NCBI RefSeq assembly: GCF_000235505.1
Contig: NZ_JH379029.1
Location: 199,798-263,797 of the forward strand
From: Hungatella hathewayi WAL-18680
GTDB taxonomy: Bacteria > Bacillota > Clostridia > Lachnospirales > Lachnospiraceae
Direction: 5' to 3'
DNA length: 64,000 nt
The notes beneath the pieces are model-generated. The model worked only from the letters and a program-made list of their open reading frames with translations, searched no databases and was not told the origin of the DNA. The number at the start of each line of letters is the position of its first letter. Positions within the stretch are counted from its first letter, which is position 1. Below, piece by piece: positions 9,221 to 16,933 of the stretch. The position numbers and the translations under genes were made by a program.

Positions 9221-9249
9221 ATTATATCACATGCCTTTTCGAATTTCAA
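9221..9249 (-). promoter_or_regulatory. Promoter of the ABC/PTS sugar operon
   Basis: On the minus strand a -35 TTGAAA (9244-9249) is separated by 17 bases from a perfect -10 TATAAT (9221-9226), which is preceded by TGA as in extended -10 promoters. Transcription should start near 9214, giving a leader of about 150 bases before ATG 9062. Confidence 0.7.
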
Positions 9250-9321
9250 CTATTTTCTTTTGTTATTTTTTGTTTTATTTTTTATTTTTTCTTTTAATTT
9301 CGTTTTTCTTTTTCTTTTTTA

Positions 9322-9350
9322 TTGATGTTTTGGTATTTTTGTGTTATCCT
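9322..9350 (+). promoter_or_regulatory. Promoter of the deoR-ATPase-kinase operon
   Basis: A -35 TTGATG (9322-9327), a 17-base spacer and a -10 TATCCT (9345-9350) precede ATG 9388. The palindrome CTAGTACTAG overlaps the end of the -10 and the likely start point and could be an autoregulatory site. Confidence 0.55.
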
Positions 9351-9387
9351 AGTACTAGAAATCAACGCTTGGAGGAGGGGAAACCGA

Positions 9388-10188
9388 ATGTTTAAAGCGG
9401 AACGAATCCATCGAATTAAAGAAATTATTTTTGAGCGAAAACAAATAGATGTCGCCACTCTCAGTTCTCTTCTGAATGTAACAGAAGTTACCATCCGGAA
9501 TGATTTGGAACAGTTGGAACAAAGCGGGTTTTTAACCAGGTACCACGGCGGAGCCACACTGAACGCCTCGGCCTTTCCTGAACAGCCGGATTCCAACGGA
9601 CAGGTAGACTTTTTCAATATATCTTATGACAAAGAAAAGGAAGAGCTGGGATACGTCGCCGCCAATCTGGTGCGGGAACGGGAGTGGATTTTCCTGGGAC
9701 CTGGCACCACCTGCTATTATATTGCCAAAGCGCTGAGCAAACGGCAGAATTTGAATATTATGACAAACAACTTTTCGGTTGCCGGTGTATTTGCCAACAG
9801 TCCGTCCGTCCAGTTGATTTTTCTGGGAGGACAGATGCAGCACTCCGGAATGTATACCGTGCCGGAGGACTTGAATAAGGATTTAGAACATATCTTTTTG
9901 AGTAAATTTTTCTTTTCCGTGGACGCTGCCAGCCTCGAGGGCGGTTATTGCCTGTCAGATATCAACGTTCTGGACATTATACGTACAGTCTCATCCCGAT
10001 GTCAGGAGCCTATCATCTGCGTTGACAGCAAGAAATATGACCAGCGCTCATTTTCGCGGCTGGGAGACCTGGACTATGTTCCCACCGTAGTAACCAACAG
10101 CAGTGTTCCGGCAGAATATCACAAATACTATACCGAGCACGGCATCCGGACTTACACCTCTTTTGACTTAGCTCCGTTGAAGCTGTGA
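9388..10188 (+). CDS. DeoR/GlpR-family transcriptional regulator
   Basis: Sugar-phosphate-responsive repressor of the DeoR family. The N-terminal winged helix has the family pattern, beginning RIHRIKEIIFERKQIDVATL and continuing with NVTEVTIRNDLEQLE as the recognition helix. The C-terminal sensor domain is isomerase-like, with GPGTTCYYIAKAL and LGGQM segments. ATG 9388 is chosen because it follows GGAGGAGGGG and gives a standard 266-residue protein; the frame opens at 9322 but those residues are atypical. It diverges from the ABC/PTS operon and is cotranscribed with a second ATPase and a sugar kinase. It probably controls both units by sensing a phosphorylated intermediate. Confidence 0.92.
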   Translation: MFKAERIHRIKEIIFERKQIDVATLSSLLNVTEVTIRNDLEQLEQSGFLTRYHGGATLNASAFPEQPDSNGQVDFFNISYDKEKEELGYVAANLVREREWIFLGPGTTCYYIAKALSKRQNLNIMTNNFSVAGVFANSPSVQLIFLGGQMQHSGMYTVPEDLNKDLEHIFLSKFFFSVDAASLEGGYCLSDINVLDIIRTVSSRCQEPIICVDSKKYDQRSFSRLGDLDYVPTVVTNSSVPAEYHKYYTEHGIRTYTSFDLAPLKL

Positions 10189-10205
10189 CTTCATGAGGAT
10201 TGTTT

Positions 10206-11666
10206 ATGGAAGACTTTGTAATTCGCATGGCAGATATCTGTACAGATTCATTTCCGGAGAGCCCGATTCAGTTTCAGGCCGCTTCAGGGGAAATTACCGC
10301 CATTATCGGGAATAACGGAGAAGGGAAAACTACCCTTGCCAAAGTTCTGGCCGGCATCATTCCCAAGCGTTCCGGCCACATTTATCTCAATGATAGCGAA
10401 CTGGATATCCACAGTATAGCCTCTGCCCATCGCAATGGGATATTCCTGCTTCAGGAATCTCTCCAGCTTTTCCCTGGCAAAAATGTCATGGATAATTTGC
10501 TGCTCGGAATTGAGCAGTTGATTTTTCACAACCGATTTTTCAATCCGTCAAAAGCTGCCAAAGAAGCCGTATGCCGCTCAATTCTGGATACCCTGGGCCT
10601 TGAGCTGGAACTTAATGACTCTACTGACCATCTGGCCGCCGGAGAAAAATGTCTGCTGCAGATTGGGCGGATTCTGCTGTGCAATCCGAAAATATTAATT
10701 ATGGACGAATTTTCGGCATCTCTCACGGACCTGGAGACCCGGAGGATTCTGGGGCTTTTGGATGAGCTGAAACAGAAGAACATCTGCATTATCCTCATCT
10801 CCCACAAGTATTCCAGCGTTATCCGTCATTGCGACTCCATAACCGTGATAGAAGATGGACTTGTCACCAGCTCCCATTCACGGAAAGAGCTTGGGGATGA
10901 AAATTTTTTAAAACGGGTGCTGGATTTAAAAAAGGATTTTTCCTACCCACGCCTTCCTCATACACTGGGCCGGCCGCTATTGACAGCAGAACATATCTGC
11001 TGTGGAATTCTTCATGATATCTCCTTCTCTCTTCAGGAAGGAGAGCTTTTGGGAATCGCAGGGGTCGTTGGTTCCGGGCGAACAACCCTCATCAACGCCA
11101 TCTGCCGGGAACGGAATATCTCTTCCGGACGCCTGCACTATGCCCCATCCCTGGAACGGCCGGGTGCCATCAGCATTCTCCCAAATGACGACAAGGACGG
11201 CCTGCTTTTTTCGGACAAGGATATTTCTTTCAATATTACTTCCTCCAATGTTCAAAAAGCATCCCGTTTCCAGATAGTTTCCCATCAGAAGCTGGATATC
11301 TACGCCCGTGATTACATGCACCGCCTGGGCATCAAAAAAGCGGACTGCCACACACCGGCAGCACATTTAAGCCATGGAGAACAGCAAAAAGTGCTGATTG
11401 CCCGTTCTCTCTATCAGAATGCCAAGCTCTATATTTTTGACGAACCATCCAGCAATCTGGATATTCAGTCCAGAAGTGAGCTTTACAATATATACAATGC
11501 CCTGCTCCAACAGGGAGCTTCCATCATCCTGATATCCTGCGACTTCTCAGAGTTGATTGGAATGTGCGACCGTATTCTGCTGCTTCGGGCCGGAGAGCAG
11601 GTTGGATTGTACCCGGCCAGGCAGATTACCAGTGAATTTTTGTATTCCGTATTGAAGGGAGATTGA
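10206..11666 (+). CDS. Diverged RbsA-like sugar ABC ATPase (no adjacent permease)
   Basis: Second double-domain ATPase of the RbsA/MglA type in this locus, 486 residues. Domain one keeps Walker A GNNGEGKTT but has the signature LAAGEKCLLQIG and Walker B ILIMDEFSASL, with Phe where Pro is usual. Domain two has GVVGSGRTT, the signature LSHGEQQKVLIARSL instead of SGGNQQK, and DEPSSNLD. It is thus clearly diverged from the ATPase at 3420-4928. ATG 10206 with GAGGA six bases upstream is preferred over a TTG at 10200. It overlaps the kinase region by its stop codon. It may be an alternative energiser for the divergent permease or serve a transporter elsewhere. Confidence 0.88.
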   Translation: MEDFVIRMADICTDSFPESPIQFQAASGEITAIIGNNGEGKTTLAKVLAGIIPKRSGHIYLNDSELDIHSIASAHRNGIFLLQESLQLFPGKNVMDNLLLGIEQLIFHNRFFNPSKAAKEAVCRSILDTLGLELELNDSTDHLAAGEKCLLQIGRILLCNPKILIMDEFSASLTDLETRRILGLLDELKQKNICIILISHKYSSVIRHCDSITVIEDGLVTSSHSRKELGDENFLKRVLDLKKDFSYPRLPHTLGRPLLTAEHICCGILHDISFSLQEGELLGIAGVVGSGRTTLINAICRERNISSGRLHYAPSLERPGAISILPNDDKDGLLFSDKDISFNITSSNVQKASRFQIVSHQKLDIYARDYMHRLGIKKADCHTPAAHLSHGEQQKVLIARSLYQNAKLYIFDEPSSNLDIQSRSELYNIYNALLQQGASIILISCDFSELIGMCDRILLLRAGEQVGLYPARQITSEFLYSVLKGD

Positions 11667-11671
11667 TGATT

Positions 11672-13183
11672 ATGAAAAAACTGATTGCTTATGATTTGGG
11701 AACCGGAGGAATCAAGGCTTCCCTGTTTTCCGAGAAAGGAACTTCTCTGGCCGACGTTTTTATCCAGTATGATACACTGTTTGGTGCAGAGCATTTTGTC
11801 GAACAGCGCCCCATGGACTGGTGGAACCACGTATGCACTGCCACCAGACAACTGCTGGCATCATCTAATTCCACTGCCAGCGAGATAGCCGGTGTGGCTT
11901 TATCCGGCCACAGTCTGGTAGCCGTCCCCATCTCCAGAGACGGGAAGCTGTTAGCGGAGCAGGTGCCCATCTGGTGCGATATGCGCGCCACGCAGGAAGC
12001 CCGGGAGTTATTTACGAGGCTGGATTATAACCAGTGGTATTGCACCACCGGCAACGGAGACCCTGCCGAATGTTATACCATCACAAAACTGATGTGGATG
12101 AAAAACCATCAGCCCGATTTGTACGCTGATACCTATAAAATCCTTGGCTCCAAAGACTTTATCAATTATATGCTGACCGGCGTTCTTTGTACGGACCCGT
12201 CCTACGCCTCCGGTTTTGGTGTATTTCACTTGAACCACTGGGATTATGAACCAGCTTTCATGGAAGCTGCCGGTATCAGGCCGGACATCTTTCCTGAGAT
12301 TCGTCCCAGCGACTCCATCATCGGAACAGTAACCGCGAAAGCTGCCCGTCTCACCGGGCTGGCCGAAGGAACTCCCGTCGCCTGTGGGGCCGTGGACAAC
12401 ACCTGCATGGCCCTTGGCGCGAGAGGAATGGATGAGGGCGTCGCCTACACTTCCCTCGGTTCTTCCAGCTGGATTGCCGTTACCTCCTCCAAACCGATTA
12501 TTGATACCGCCACCCGTCCTTTTGTATTTGCTCATGCTCAAAAAGGTTATTACACCTCTGCGGTCTCTATCTTCTCCGCAGGCAATTCTTTCCGCTGGGT
12601 GCGGGATAATCTGTGCCGGGATTTTGATGACGACACAGACACCTATGACGCCATGAACCGGATGGCTGAGGGTGTGCCAGCCGGCAGCCACGGGGTACTC
12701 TTTAACCCCACACTGGCAGGTGGCAGCGCACAGGAACCCTCCCCTGATTTAAAGGGTGGATTTATGGGACTTTCTCTCGGCACCACCAGAGAAGATTTAG
12801 TCCGGGCTTCCATGGAAGGAATCGCTATGGCCCTCCGCTGTACCCTGGATATTCTTCTCTCGCAGACAACTATCAACAGAGAGATGCTAATCTGCGGCGG
12901 CGGCAGCAAGAGTGCTGTCTGGAGACAAATCTTTGCAGATATCTACAATCTGCCAATTTTAAAAACTAATGTAGACCAGGATGCCGCTTCTCTCGGCGCG
13001 GCGGCTCTGGCCGCCAATGCCTGCGGTTTGTGGAGCGGATACGGGCAGATTCCTCTCATCCATAAAGTGGAATCCATCTCCATGCCGGACCCGGAGCGCA
13101 ACGCTCTTTACGAAAAACTTCTGGTGGTCTACCGCCAATGGAACCAAAATCTTGCCGAGCTGGCTAATATAATGCCTAAATAA
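11672..13183 (+). CDS. FGGY-family carbohydrate kinase (xylulokinase-like)
   Basis: ATP-dependent sugar kinase of the FGGY family, which phosphorylates ketoses or polyols such as xylulose, ribulose, fuculose or glycerol. The N-terminal phosphate-binding turn is AYDLGTGGIKASLF. Mid-protein QVPIWCDMRA and TGVLCTDPSYASGFG match the family, and the C-terminal ATP-binding segment is LICGGGSKSAVWRQIFADI. At about 503 residues it is full length and closest in appearance to XylB-like kinases. Starts at 11666 and 11672 are both possible; ATG 11672 gives the usual MKKLIAYD opening. It likely supplies the phosphorylated sugar for the DeoC-type aldolase in the divergent operon. Confidence 0.9.
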   Translation: MKKLIAYDLGTGGIKASLFSEKGTSLADVFIQYDTLFGAEHFVEQRPMDWWNHVCTATRQLLASSNSTASEIAGVALSGHSLVAVPISRDGKLLAEQVPIWCDMRATQEARELFTRLDYNQWYCTTGNGDPAECYTITKLMWMKNHQPDLYADTYKILGSKDFINYMLTGVLCTDPSYASGFGVFHLNHWDYEPAFMEAAGIRPDIFPEIRPSDSIIGTVTAKAARLTGLAEGTPVACGAVDNTCMALGARGMDEGVAYTSLGSSSWIAVTSSKPIIDTATRPFVFAHAQKGYYTSAVSIFSAGNSFRWVRDNLCRDFDDDTDTYDAMNRMAEGVPAGSHGVLFNPTLAGGSAQEPSPDLKGGFMGLSLGTTREDLVRASMEGIAMALRCTLDILLSQTTINREMLICGGGSKSAVWRQIFADIYNLPILKTNVDQDAASLGAAALAANACGLWSGYGQIPLIHKVESISMPDPERNALYEKLLVVYRQWNQNLAELANIMPK

Positions 13184-13196
13184 AAGAAAGATACGC

Positions 13197-13241
13197 AAAA
13201 AAGAATGGGCCATCCTTCAGAAAAGGTGCCCATTCTTTTTT
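13197..13241. terminator. Bidirectional rho-independent terminator
   Basis: A perfect 14-base inverted repeat, AAAAAAGAATGGGC (13197-13210) and GCCCATTCTTTTTT (13228-13241), with a 17-base loop. It has a T-run on either strand and ends both the kinase operon (plus) and the reductase gene (minus). Confidence 0.92.
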
Positions 13242-13275
13242 GTATCCTGATATTGATAACGATCCGGATACCGCC

Positions 13276-15105
13276 TTACTTCATCTCCGCCGCCTCACGC
13301 CCAGCTTCCCGGCCGAAGTATACGCCGCCGCCGATGGCCATGCCGCAGCATGGGTACTCGTCGCCGAATAATCCGGTGAAGGCCACTTCGCCTGCGGCGA
13401 ACAGACCTGGGATGGTCTTGCCTTCGGGGTCGAGGACGTGGGAGGTGGTGTCTGTCACCAGGCCGCCGTAGGTTACGGTGGCTGCCGGTTTCAGCTCAAT
13501 GGCCGCGTACTGTGGCCCCTCCACTGCAATCATCTTGTCCGCCGGTTTGCCAAAATCCTTGTCCTCGCCTGCGGCACACAACTCATTGTAACGGGTTACT
13601 GTCTCAGACAGCGCGGTTTTATCCACACCGATTAATTCCGCCAGTTCCTCAATGCTGTCCGCCTTCGGCGTATCCTCCAGCGTCAGCGCGTACTGCACCG
13701 TAGGATTCGGGTCGTTTGCATCGGCGATGTAGTAGCCGCGGTTTCCGTTGTTCTTCTGCAATGCAACCGCCACGTGGTACTGGTAGGTGTCCTCATTGAC
13801 CACGCGCTTTCCGTCGCTGTTGACAATCAGTCCGGCCTCCTCGTTGATGCCTACGCCGGAGGTAAAGCTGCAGAATACCACCTGCACGCCTGGCGCGTCA
13901 TACACGTCGGCTCCAACCGCTTTGGCCATCACCAGGCCGTCGCCCACATTTCCCTTCGGCACCTGGGTGGAATATCCCTCCGCAAAAGGATAACGGGCCA
14001 TCATCTCTTTATTCTGCGCATAGCCGCCGGTTGCAATAATGGTTCCCTTCGCGTTGACTGTAACCGTAGTTCCGTCCTCTCTGGTCCCGGAAAGTCCCAC
14101 AATGCTTCCGTCCTCTGCCTCCAGCAGCTTATCCGCCGTCGTATTGTAAACAATGGTTCCGCCGGCTTTCTCAAACGTCTCCACCATAGGAACGATAATC
14201 TGTCCGCCGTGGCCGTCGGTCATTCCGCCGCCGCCCTCGGTGTTGTGCACACGCCATGGTTTTAAGGACGAATGAATCGGCTCCACATCCTGAACCTTCA
14301 TGCCCATCTCCTCCAGCCACAACATATTGTCATAGGCCGTGTCGCTGAACAGCTTTAACTTCTCATCGTCAATCTCATCTCCGCCAATGCCCTTCAGATA
14401 ATCAAACATCATATCCGCATTGTCCTCGATGTTCTGCTCCTCCTGCCATTTGGTTCCGGCCGCCAGCAGCTTGCCGCCGCTTCGTGTGGTAGCGCCACCT
14501 GGAATTCCCTGCTTCTCCACGATTACCACCTTCGCGCCATGGTTGGCCGCCTCAATACCGGCCGCCAGCCCCGCAACACCGGCTCCGGCAATCACCACGT
14601 CCGCTTCCAGCGTCTCGTCCTCCGCCTCCGGTTTTACCACCGGCACTTCCTTCAGGACATCCACATCTCCGCCCGCCTGGCTTACCGCGTCCTTCACCGC
14701 TCCCTTGATGGCCGAGCAGGTGATAGTAGCTCCGGAAATCAAATCCACGCCCAGAGACTGCGCCGCCACAATCTCACCCGGCAATACCTCAACCGGTGTG
14801 GTGGAAAGGCCATAGCCGATGCCATAGGTCTCCGAATGCTCCTTCACCACAATATCCGTGATGGCGGAATCACTGAAGGTCACATCCACCTTCACCGCCC
14901 CCTTCATACCGGTCCCCTCGCCGGTGTACGTCCCCGGTGTGTAGGACATCCCGGTACCGGAAGCCGCTGTCTCCTTCACCGTAGTCCCTTCCGTGGCCTC
15001 CGGCGCTTTGGTTGTCTCCGGCGCCGCCGTCTTCGTCTGACAGGCCGTCAGTGACACCGCCATGGATGCCCCCAGCGCAATTGCCGCAATTTTCTTCATT
15101 CTCAT
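13276..15105 (-). CDS. Secreted flavoprotein reductase: FMN-binding domain plus FAD fumarate-reductase-like domain
   Basis: Predicted extracellular lipoprotein flavoreductase of 609 residues. The signal peptide has the lipobox LTAC with Cys22, followed by a Thr/Ala/Glu linker. An FMN_bind domain (about 55-150) carries ISGATITC, where Thr129 is the likely site of covalent FMN attachment by an ApbE-type transferase; none is encoded here. From about 165 an FAD domain begins with VVIAGAGVAGLAAG. The layout matches urocanate- and fumarate-reductase-like anaerobic respiratory flavoproteins. The C-terminal substrate segment is GEVAFTGLFGDEYPCCGM rather than the GGVHG...NRLGGN of true fumarate reductases, so the acceptor is probably another unsaturated or oxidised compound. 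A divergent MerR gene is its likely regulator. Confidence 0.88.
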   Translation of the reverse strand: MRMKKIAAIALGASMAVSLTACQTKTAAPETTKAPEATEGTTVKETAASGTGMSYTPGTYTGEGTGMKGAVKVDVTFSDSAITDIVVKEHSETYGIGYGLSTTPVEVLPGEIVAAQSLGVDLISGATITCSAIKGAVKDAVSQAGGDVDVLKEVPVVKPEAEDETLEADVVIAGAGVAGLAAGIEAANHGAKVVIVEKQGIPGGATTRSGGKLLAAGTKWQEEQNIEDNADMMFDYLKGIGGDEIDDEKLKLFSDTAYDNMLWLEEMGMKVQDVEPIHSSLKPWRVHNTEGGGGMTDGHGGQIIVPMVETFEKAGGTIVYNTTADKLLEAEDGSIVGLSGTREDGTTVTVNAKGTIIATGGYAQNKEMMARYPFAEGYSTQVPKGNVGDGLVMAKAVGADVYDAPGVQVVFCSFTSGVGINEEAGLIVNSDGKRVVNEDTYQYHVAVALQKNNGNRGYYIADANDPNPTVQYALTLEDTPKADSIEELAELIGVDKTALSETVTRYNELCAAGEDKDFGKPADKMIAVEGPQYAAIELKPAATVTYGGLVTDTTSHVLDPEGKTIPGLFAAGEVAFTGLFGDEYPCCGMAIGGGVYFGREAGREAAEMK

Positions 15106-15143
15106 GCTTTCTCTCCTCCTGATTGCTGGTTTATGATACCTTT

Positions 15144-15174
15144 ATCTTACCACCTCCTGTTAAAGGATTGTCAA
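15144..15174 (-). promoter_or_regulatory. MerR-type promoter with 19-bp spacer for the flavoreductase
   Basis: A perfect -35 TTGACA (15169-15174) and -10 TAAGAT (15144-15149) on the minus strand are separated by 19 bases (15150-15168), the overlong spacing remodelled by MerR-family activators. A dyad CCTGTTAAAGG (15156-15166) lies inside the spacer, near its middle. The divergent gene encodes a MerR-family protein. Confidence 0.75.
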
Positions 15175-15200
15175 TCTCACCATTTTCATAAGTTTTCCCC

Positions 15201-15229
15201 TTGTAAAAATGACAAAAATATATCATAAT
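15201..15229 (+). promoter_or_regulatory. Candidate promoter of the merR gene
   Basis: A -35 TTGTAA (15201-15206), a 17-base spacer and a -10 CATAAT (15224-15229) lie about 70 bases before the ATG of the MerR-family gene. Confidence 0.45.
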
Positions 15230-15296
15230 TCTAACATAATGCACAAAGCGCCCCGGAAAAACCATCCCCCAGGGTCACACTTTACAGGAGATAACC

Positions 15297-16331
15297 ATGA
15301 AAATAAATGAAGTAGCAAAAACCACAGGACTGACCAAAAAAGCCATCCATTTTTACATCAAGGAAGAGCTGTTACAGCCGGAAACCAACGCGGACAACGG
15401 CTATTACGAGTTCAGCGCCCAGGACATCCAGACCTTGCAGAATATCGCCCTTCTCCGCCAGCTTGGCATGCCGGTGACGGAGGTAAAAAGCATGCTGAAT
15501 AACCCGCAGATGAGCTGTTATTTTCTTCACAATCTATTGGAGAATCTGCGCCCGGAACTTCACGACCTGATGCAGAAGGTCCAGAAGCTGATTTATCTCT
15601 TAGACACGCTTCCCCCCAAAACCGACGTGGATTTTCTGCGCACCAACTCCCTGTCCGGGCGGCTGAATTTTGAGGACAGGATTGAGCGGATTTATGACCT
15701 GTATTTCCACGATGAAAATGCGGTCATGCTGTCCATCCTCATCTGGGGCTCCTTCTTAAATGTCTCCGCCACCGAATACCGCTCCTACCTGTGGAAACGT
15801 CTGGTGGACATGGCCCGCAGTGAGATAGACGGCCCCCTGCGCCAGACGTACCGCTACTTGATGGCCCTGGACCGGGAAGCGATTAACGAGGAATCCATCC
15901 GGCGCTATTTCATAACCATGAAGGCCGCCGAATTGACGCCCGCCGGCATGGAAGCCTACCACCAAAAATGCCTGGAATCACTGCGCGCCTTGAGCCGCAG
16001 CCAGGAGCTGATGGCCCGCTGGAAGCAGGTCTACCATCCCATCCTGCTGCCTCTGATGAAATTTTGCGAAAATGCTTCCGGCTTCATCAGCGAGTACAAC
16101 CCAAACTACACACCTTACGTCCAAAATAACCGTCAGTGCTGCCATCTGCTGATGCAGGATTTTAAAAAGACAGAAATCCGTCTCCTCCGGGATTTGGAGG
16201 ACGGACTGGACGGCATGTTTGATTTGAGCGAAAACGATGGCTGTGTCCTCGCGGCCATGTACACCTACGCCCAAGGTGCATTTTCCATCCTGCCACAGGC
16301 GCGGGTGCGAAAACTTTTAGAGGAAACTTGA
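15297..16331 (+). CDS. MerR-family transcriptional regulator with long C-terminal domain
   Basis: DNA-binding regulator with an N-terminal MerR winged helix: MKINEVAKTTGLTKKAIHFY followed by the wing-forming NGYYEFSAQDIQTLQNIALLR, then QLGMPVTEVKSML. After about residue 110 comes a C-terminal region of more than 200 residues rich in Trp, Tyr, His and Arg that I do not recognise. It could bind an effector. At 344 residues it is far longer than metal-sensing MerR proteins and resembles drug- or metabolite-sensing members. AGGAG precedes the ATG. It diverges from the flavoreductase, whose promoter has MerR geometry, so direct activation by this protein in response to the reductase substrate is the natural model. 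Confidence 0.88.
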   Translation: MKINEVAKTTGLTKKAIHFYIKEELLQPETNADNGYYEFSAQDIQTLQNIALLRQLGMPVTEVKSMLNNPQMSCYFLHNLLENLRPELHDLMQKVQKLIYLLDTLPPKTDVDFLRTNSLSGRLNFEDRIERIYDLYFHDENAVMLSILIWGSFLNVSATEYRSYLWKRLVDMARSEIDGPLRQTYRYLMALDREAINEESIRRYFITMKAAELTPAGMEAYHQKCLESLRALSRSQELMARWKQVYHPILLPLMKFCENASGFISEYNPNYTPYVQNNRQCCHLLMQDFKKTEIRLLRDLEDGLDGMFDLSENDGCVLAAMYTYAQGAFSILPQARVRKLLEET

Positions 16332-16422
16332 TGTCTTTGGCCAGCGTCCAATGCATAATTTTCACAAGATTTAGAAATCCTAACAGAGAAGCCCCAAAAC
16401 ATTTCACATGGAGGACTCTCTT

Positions 16423-16824
16423 ATGGAGAAAGCATATAAAGAACCAACATTTTTGACAGACAAGAACCACATCATCGTGCTGGAAGCCATCATTGGCGCA
16501 GCCAACGCCGCCATTCCTGACAGCCTGGAGCCATTTGAGGTGCTGGTGCCCAACACCTCCGACGGAGCGGCGGAGAAACATCTCCCCATCATCGAGACAA
16601 ACGGCTCCCACGTCACCGTCAAGGTGGGCAGCAACTCCCATCCCATGTCCGAGGAGCACAGCATCTCCTTCGTCTGCCTCTTAACCCAGGCCGGAGAAGT
16701 CATGCGTGTCTACTTAAGCCCGGACTGCGAGCCGGTGGCACATTTCACCGTGGAGAAGGGCGACGCCCCGGCGGCCGCCTACGCCTACTGCAATCTTCAC
16801 GGCTTCTGGAAGACAGAGGCATAA
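16423..16824 (+). CDS. Class II superoxide reductase (neelaredoxin / desulfoferrodoxin family)
   Basis: Non-haem iron superoxide reductase, which reduces superoxide to peroxide without making oxygen. Iron ligands of the catalytic site are all visible: His in AEKHLPI, His residues in SHPMSEEHSI, and Cys and His in the C-terminal CNLHGFW. No N-terminal desulforedoxin-type FeCys4 domain is present, so this is the single-domain class II form of 133 residues. ATG 16423 is chosen because GGAGGA lies seven bases before it; an in-frame ATG at 16408 overlaps that site. It is a monocistronic gene followed by a strong hairpin, and is separated from the rubrerythrin/PerR cluster by about 10 kb. Confidence 0.93.
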   Translation: MEKAYKEPTFLTDKNHIIVLEAIIGAANAAIPDSLEPFEVLVPNTSDGAAEKHLPIIETNGSHVTVKVGSNSHPMSEEHSISFVCLLTQAGEVMRVYLSPDCEPVAHFTVEKGDAPAAAYAYCNLHGFWKTEA

Positions 16825-16828
16825 AACC

Positions 16829-16892
16829 AAAAGAGTGGAGACATCCGTCGTCTGGTTCTCACCAGCGTGCGGGATATCTCCACTCTTTTTCT
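16829..16892 (+). terminator. Terminator after superoxide reductase gene
   Basis: The 11-base arms AAGAGTGGAGA (16831-16841) and TCTCCACTCTT (16877-16887) are fully complementary and are followed by a T-run. It ends the superoxide reductase transcript and may also act on the convergent HAD gene. Confidence 0.85.
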
Positions 16893-16933
16893 TATCTCAT
16901 TATCCTAGTATCACTTCTTATTCCCAGTCAGTC

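Larger units (their letters stand above)
9063..9387. other. Divergent intergenic control region
   Basis: This 325-base gap between the binding-protein gene and the divergent DeoR gene contains no credible gene. It holds one promoter on each strand, a 17-base palindrome (9169-9185) downstream of the minus promoter, a nearly pure pyrimidine tract (about 9247-9320) and a 10-base palindrome CTAGTACTAG (9349-9358) at the expected start of the deoR transcript. Confidence 0.7.

Noticed and set aside
9322-9387. Longer N-terminus for the DeoR regulator
   Set aside because: The added 22 residues are hydrophobic and atypical, overlap the promoter, and the GGAGGAGGGG site directly precedes ATG 9388.
10206-11666. 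Frameshifted or decaying ATPase gene
   Set aside because: The reading frame is intact over 486 codons, both Walker A motifs are present and it has a good ribosome site. It is diverged, not broken.
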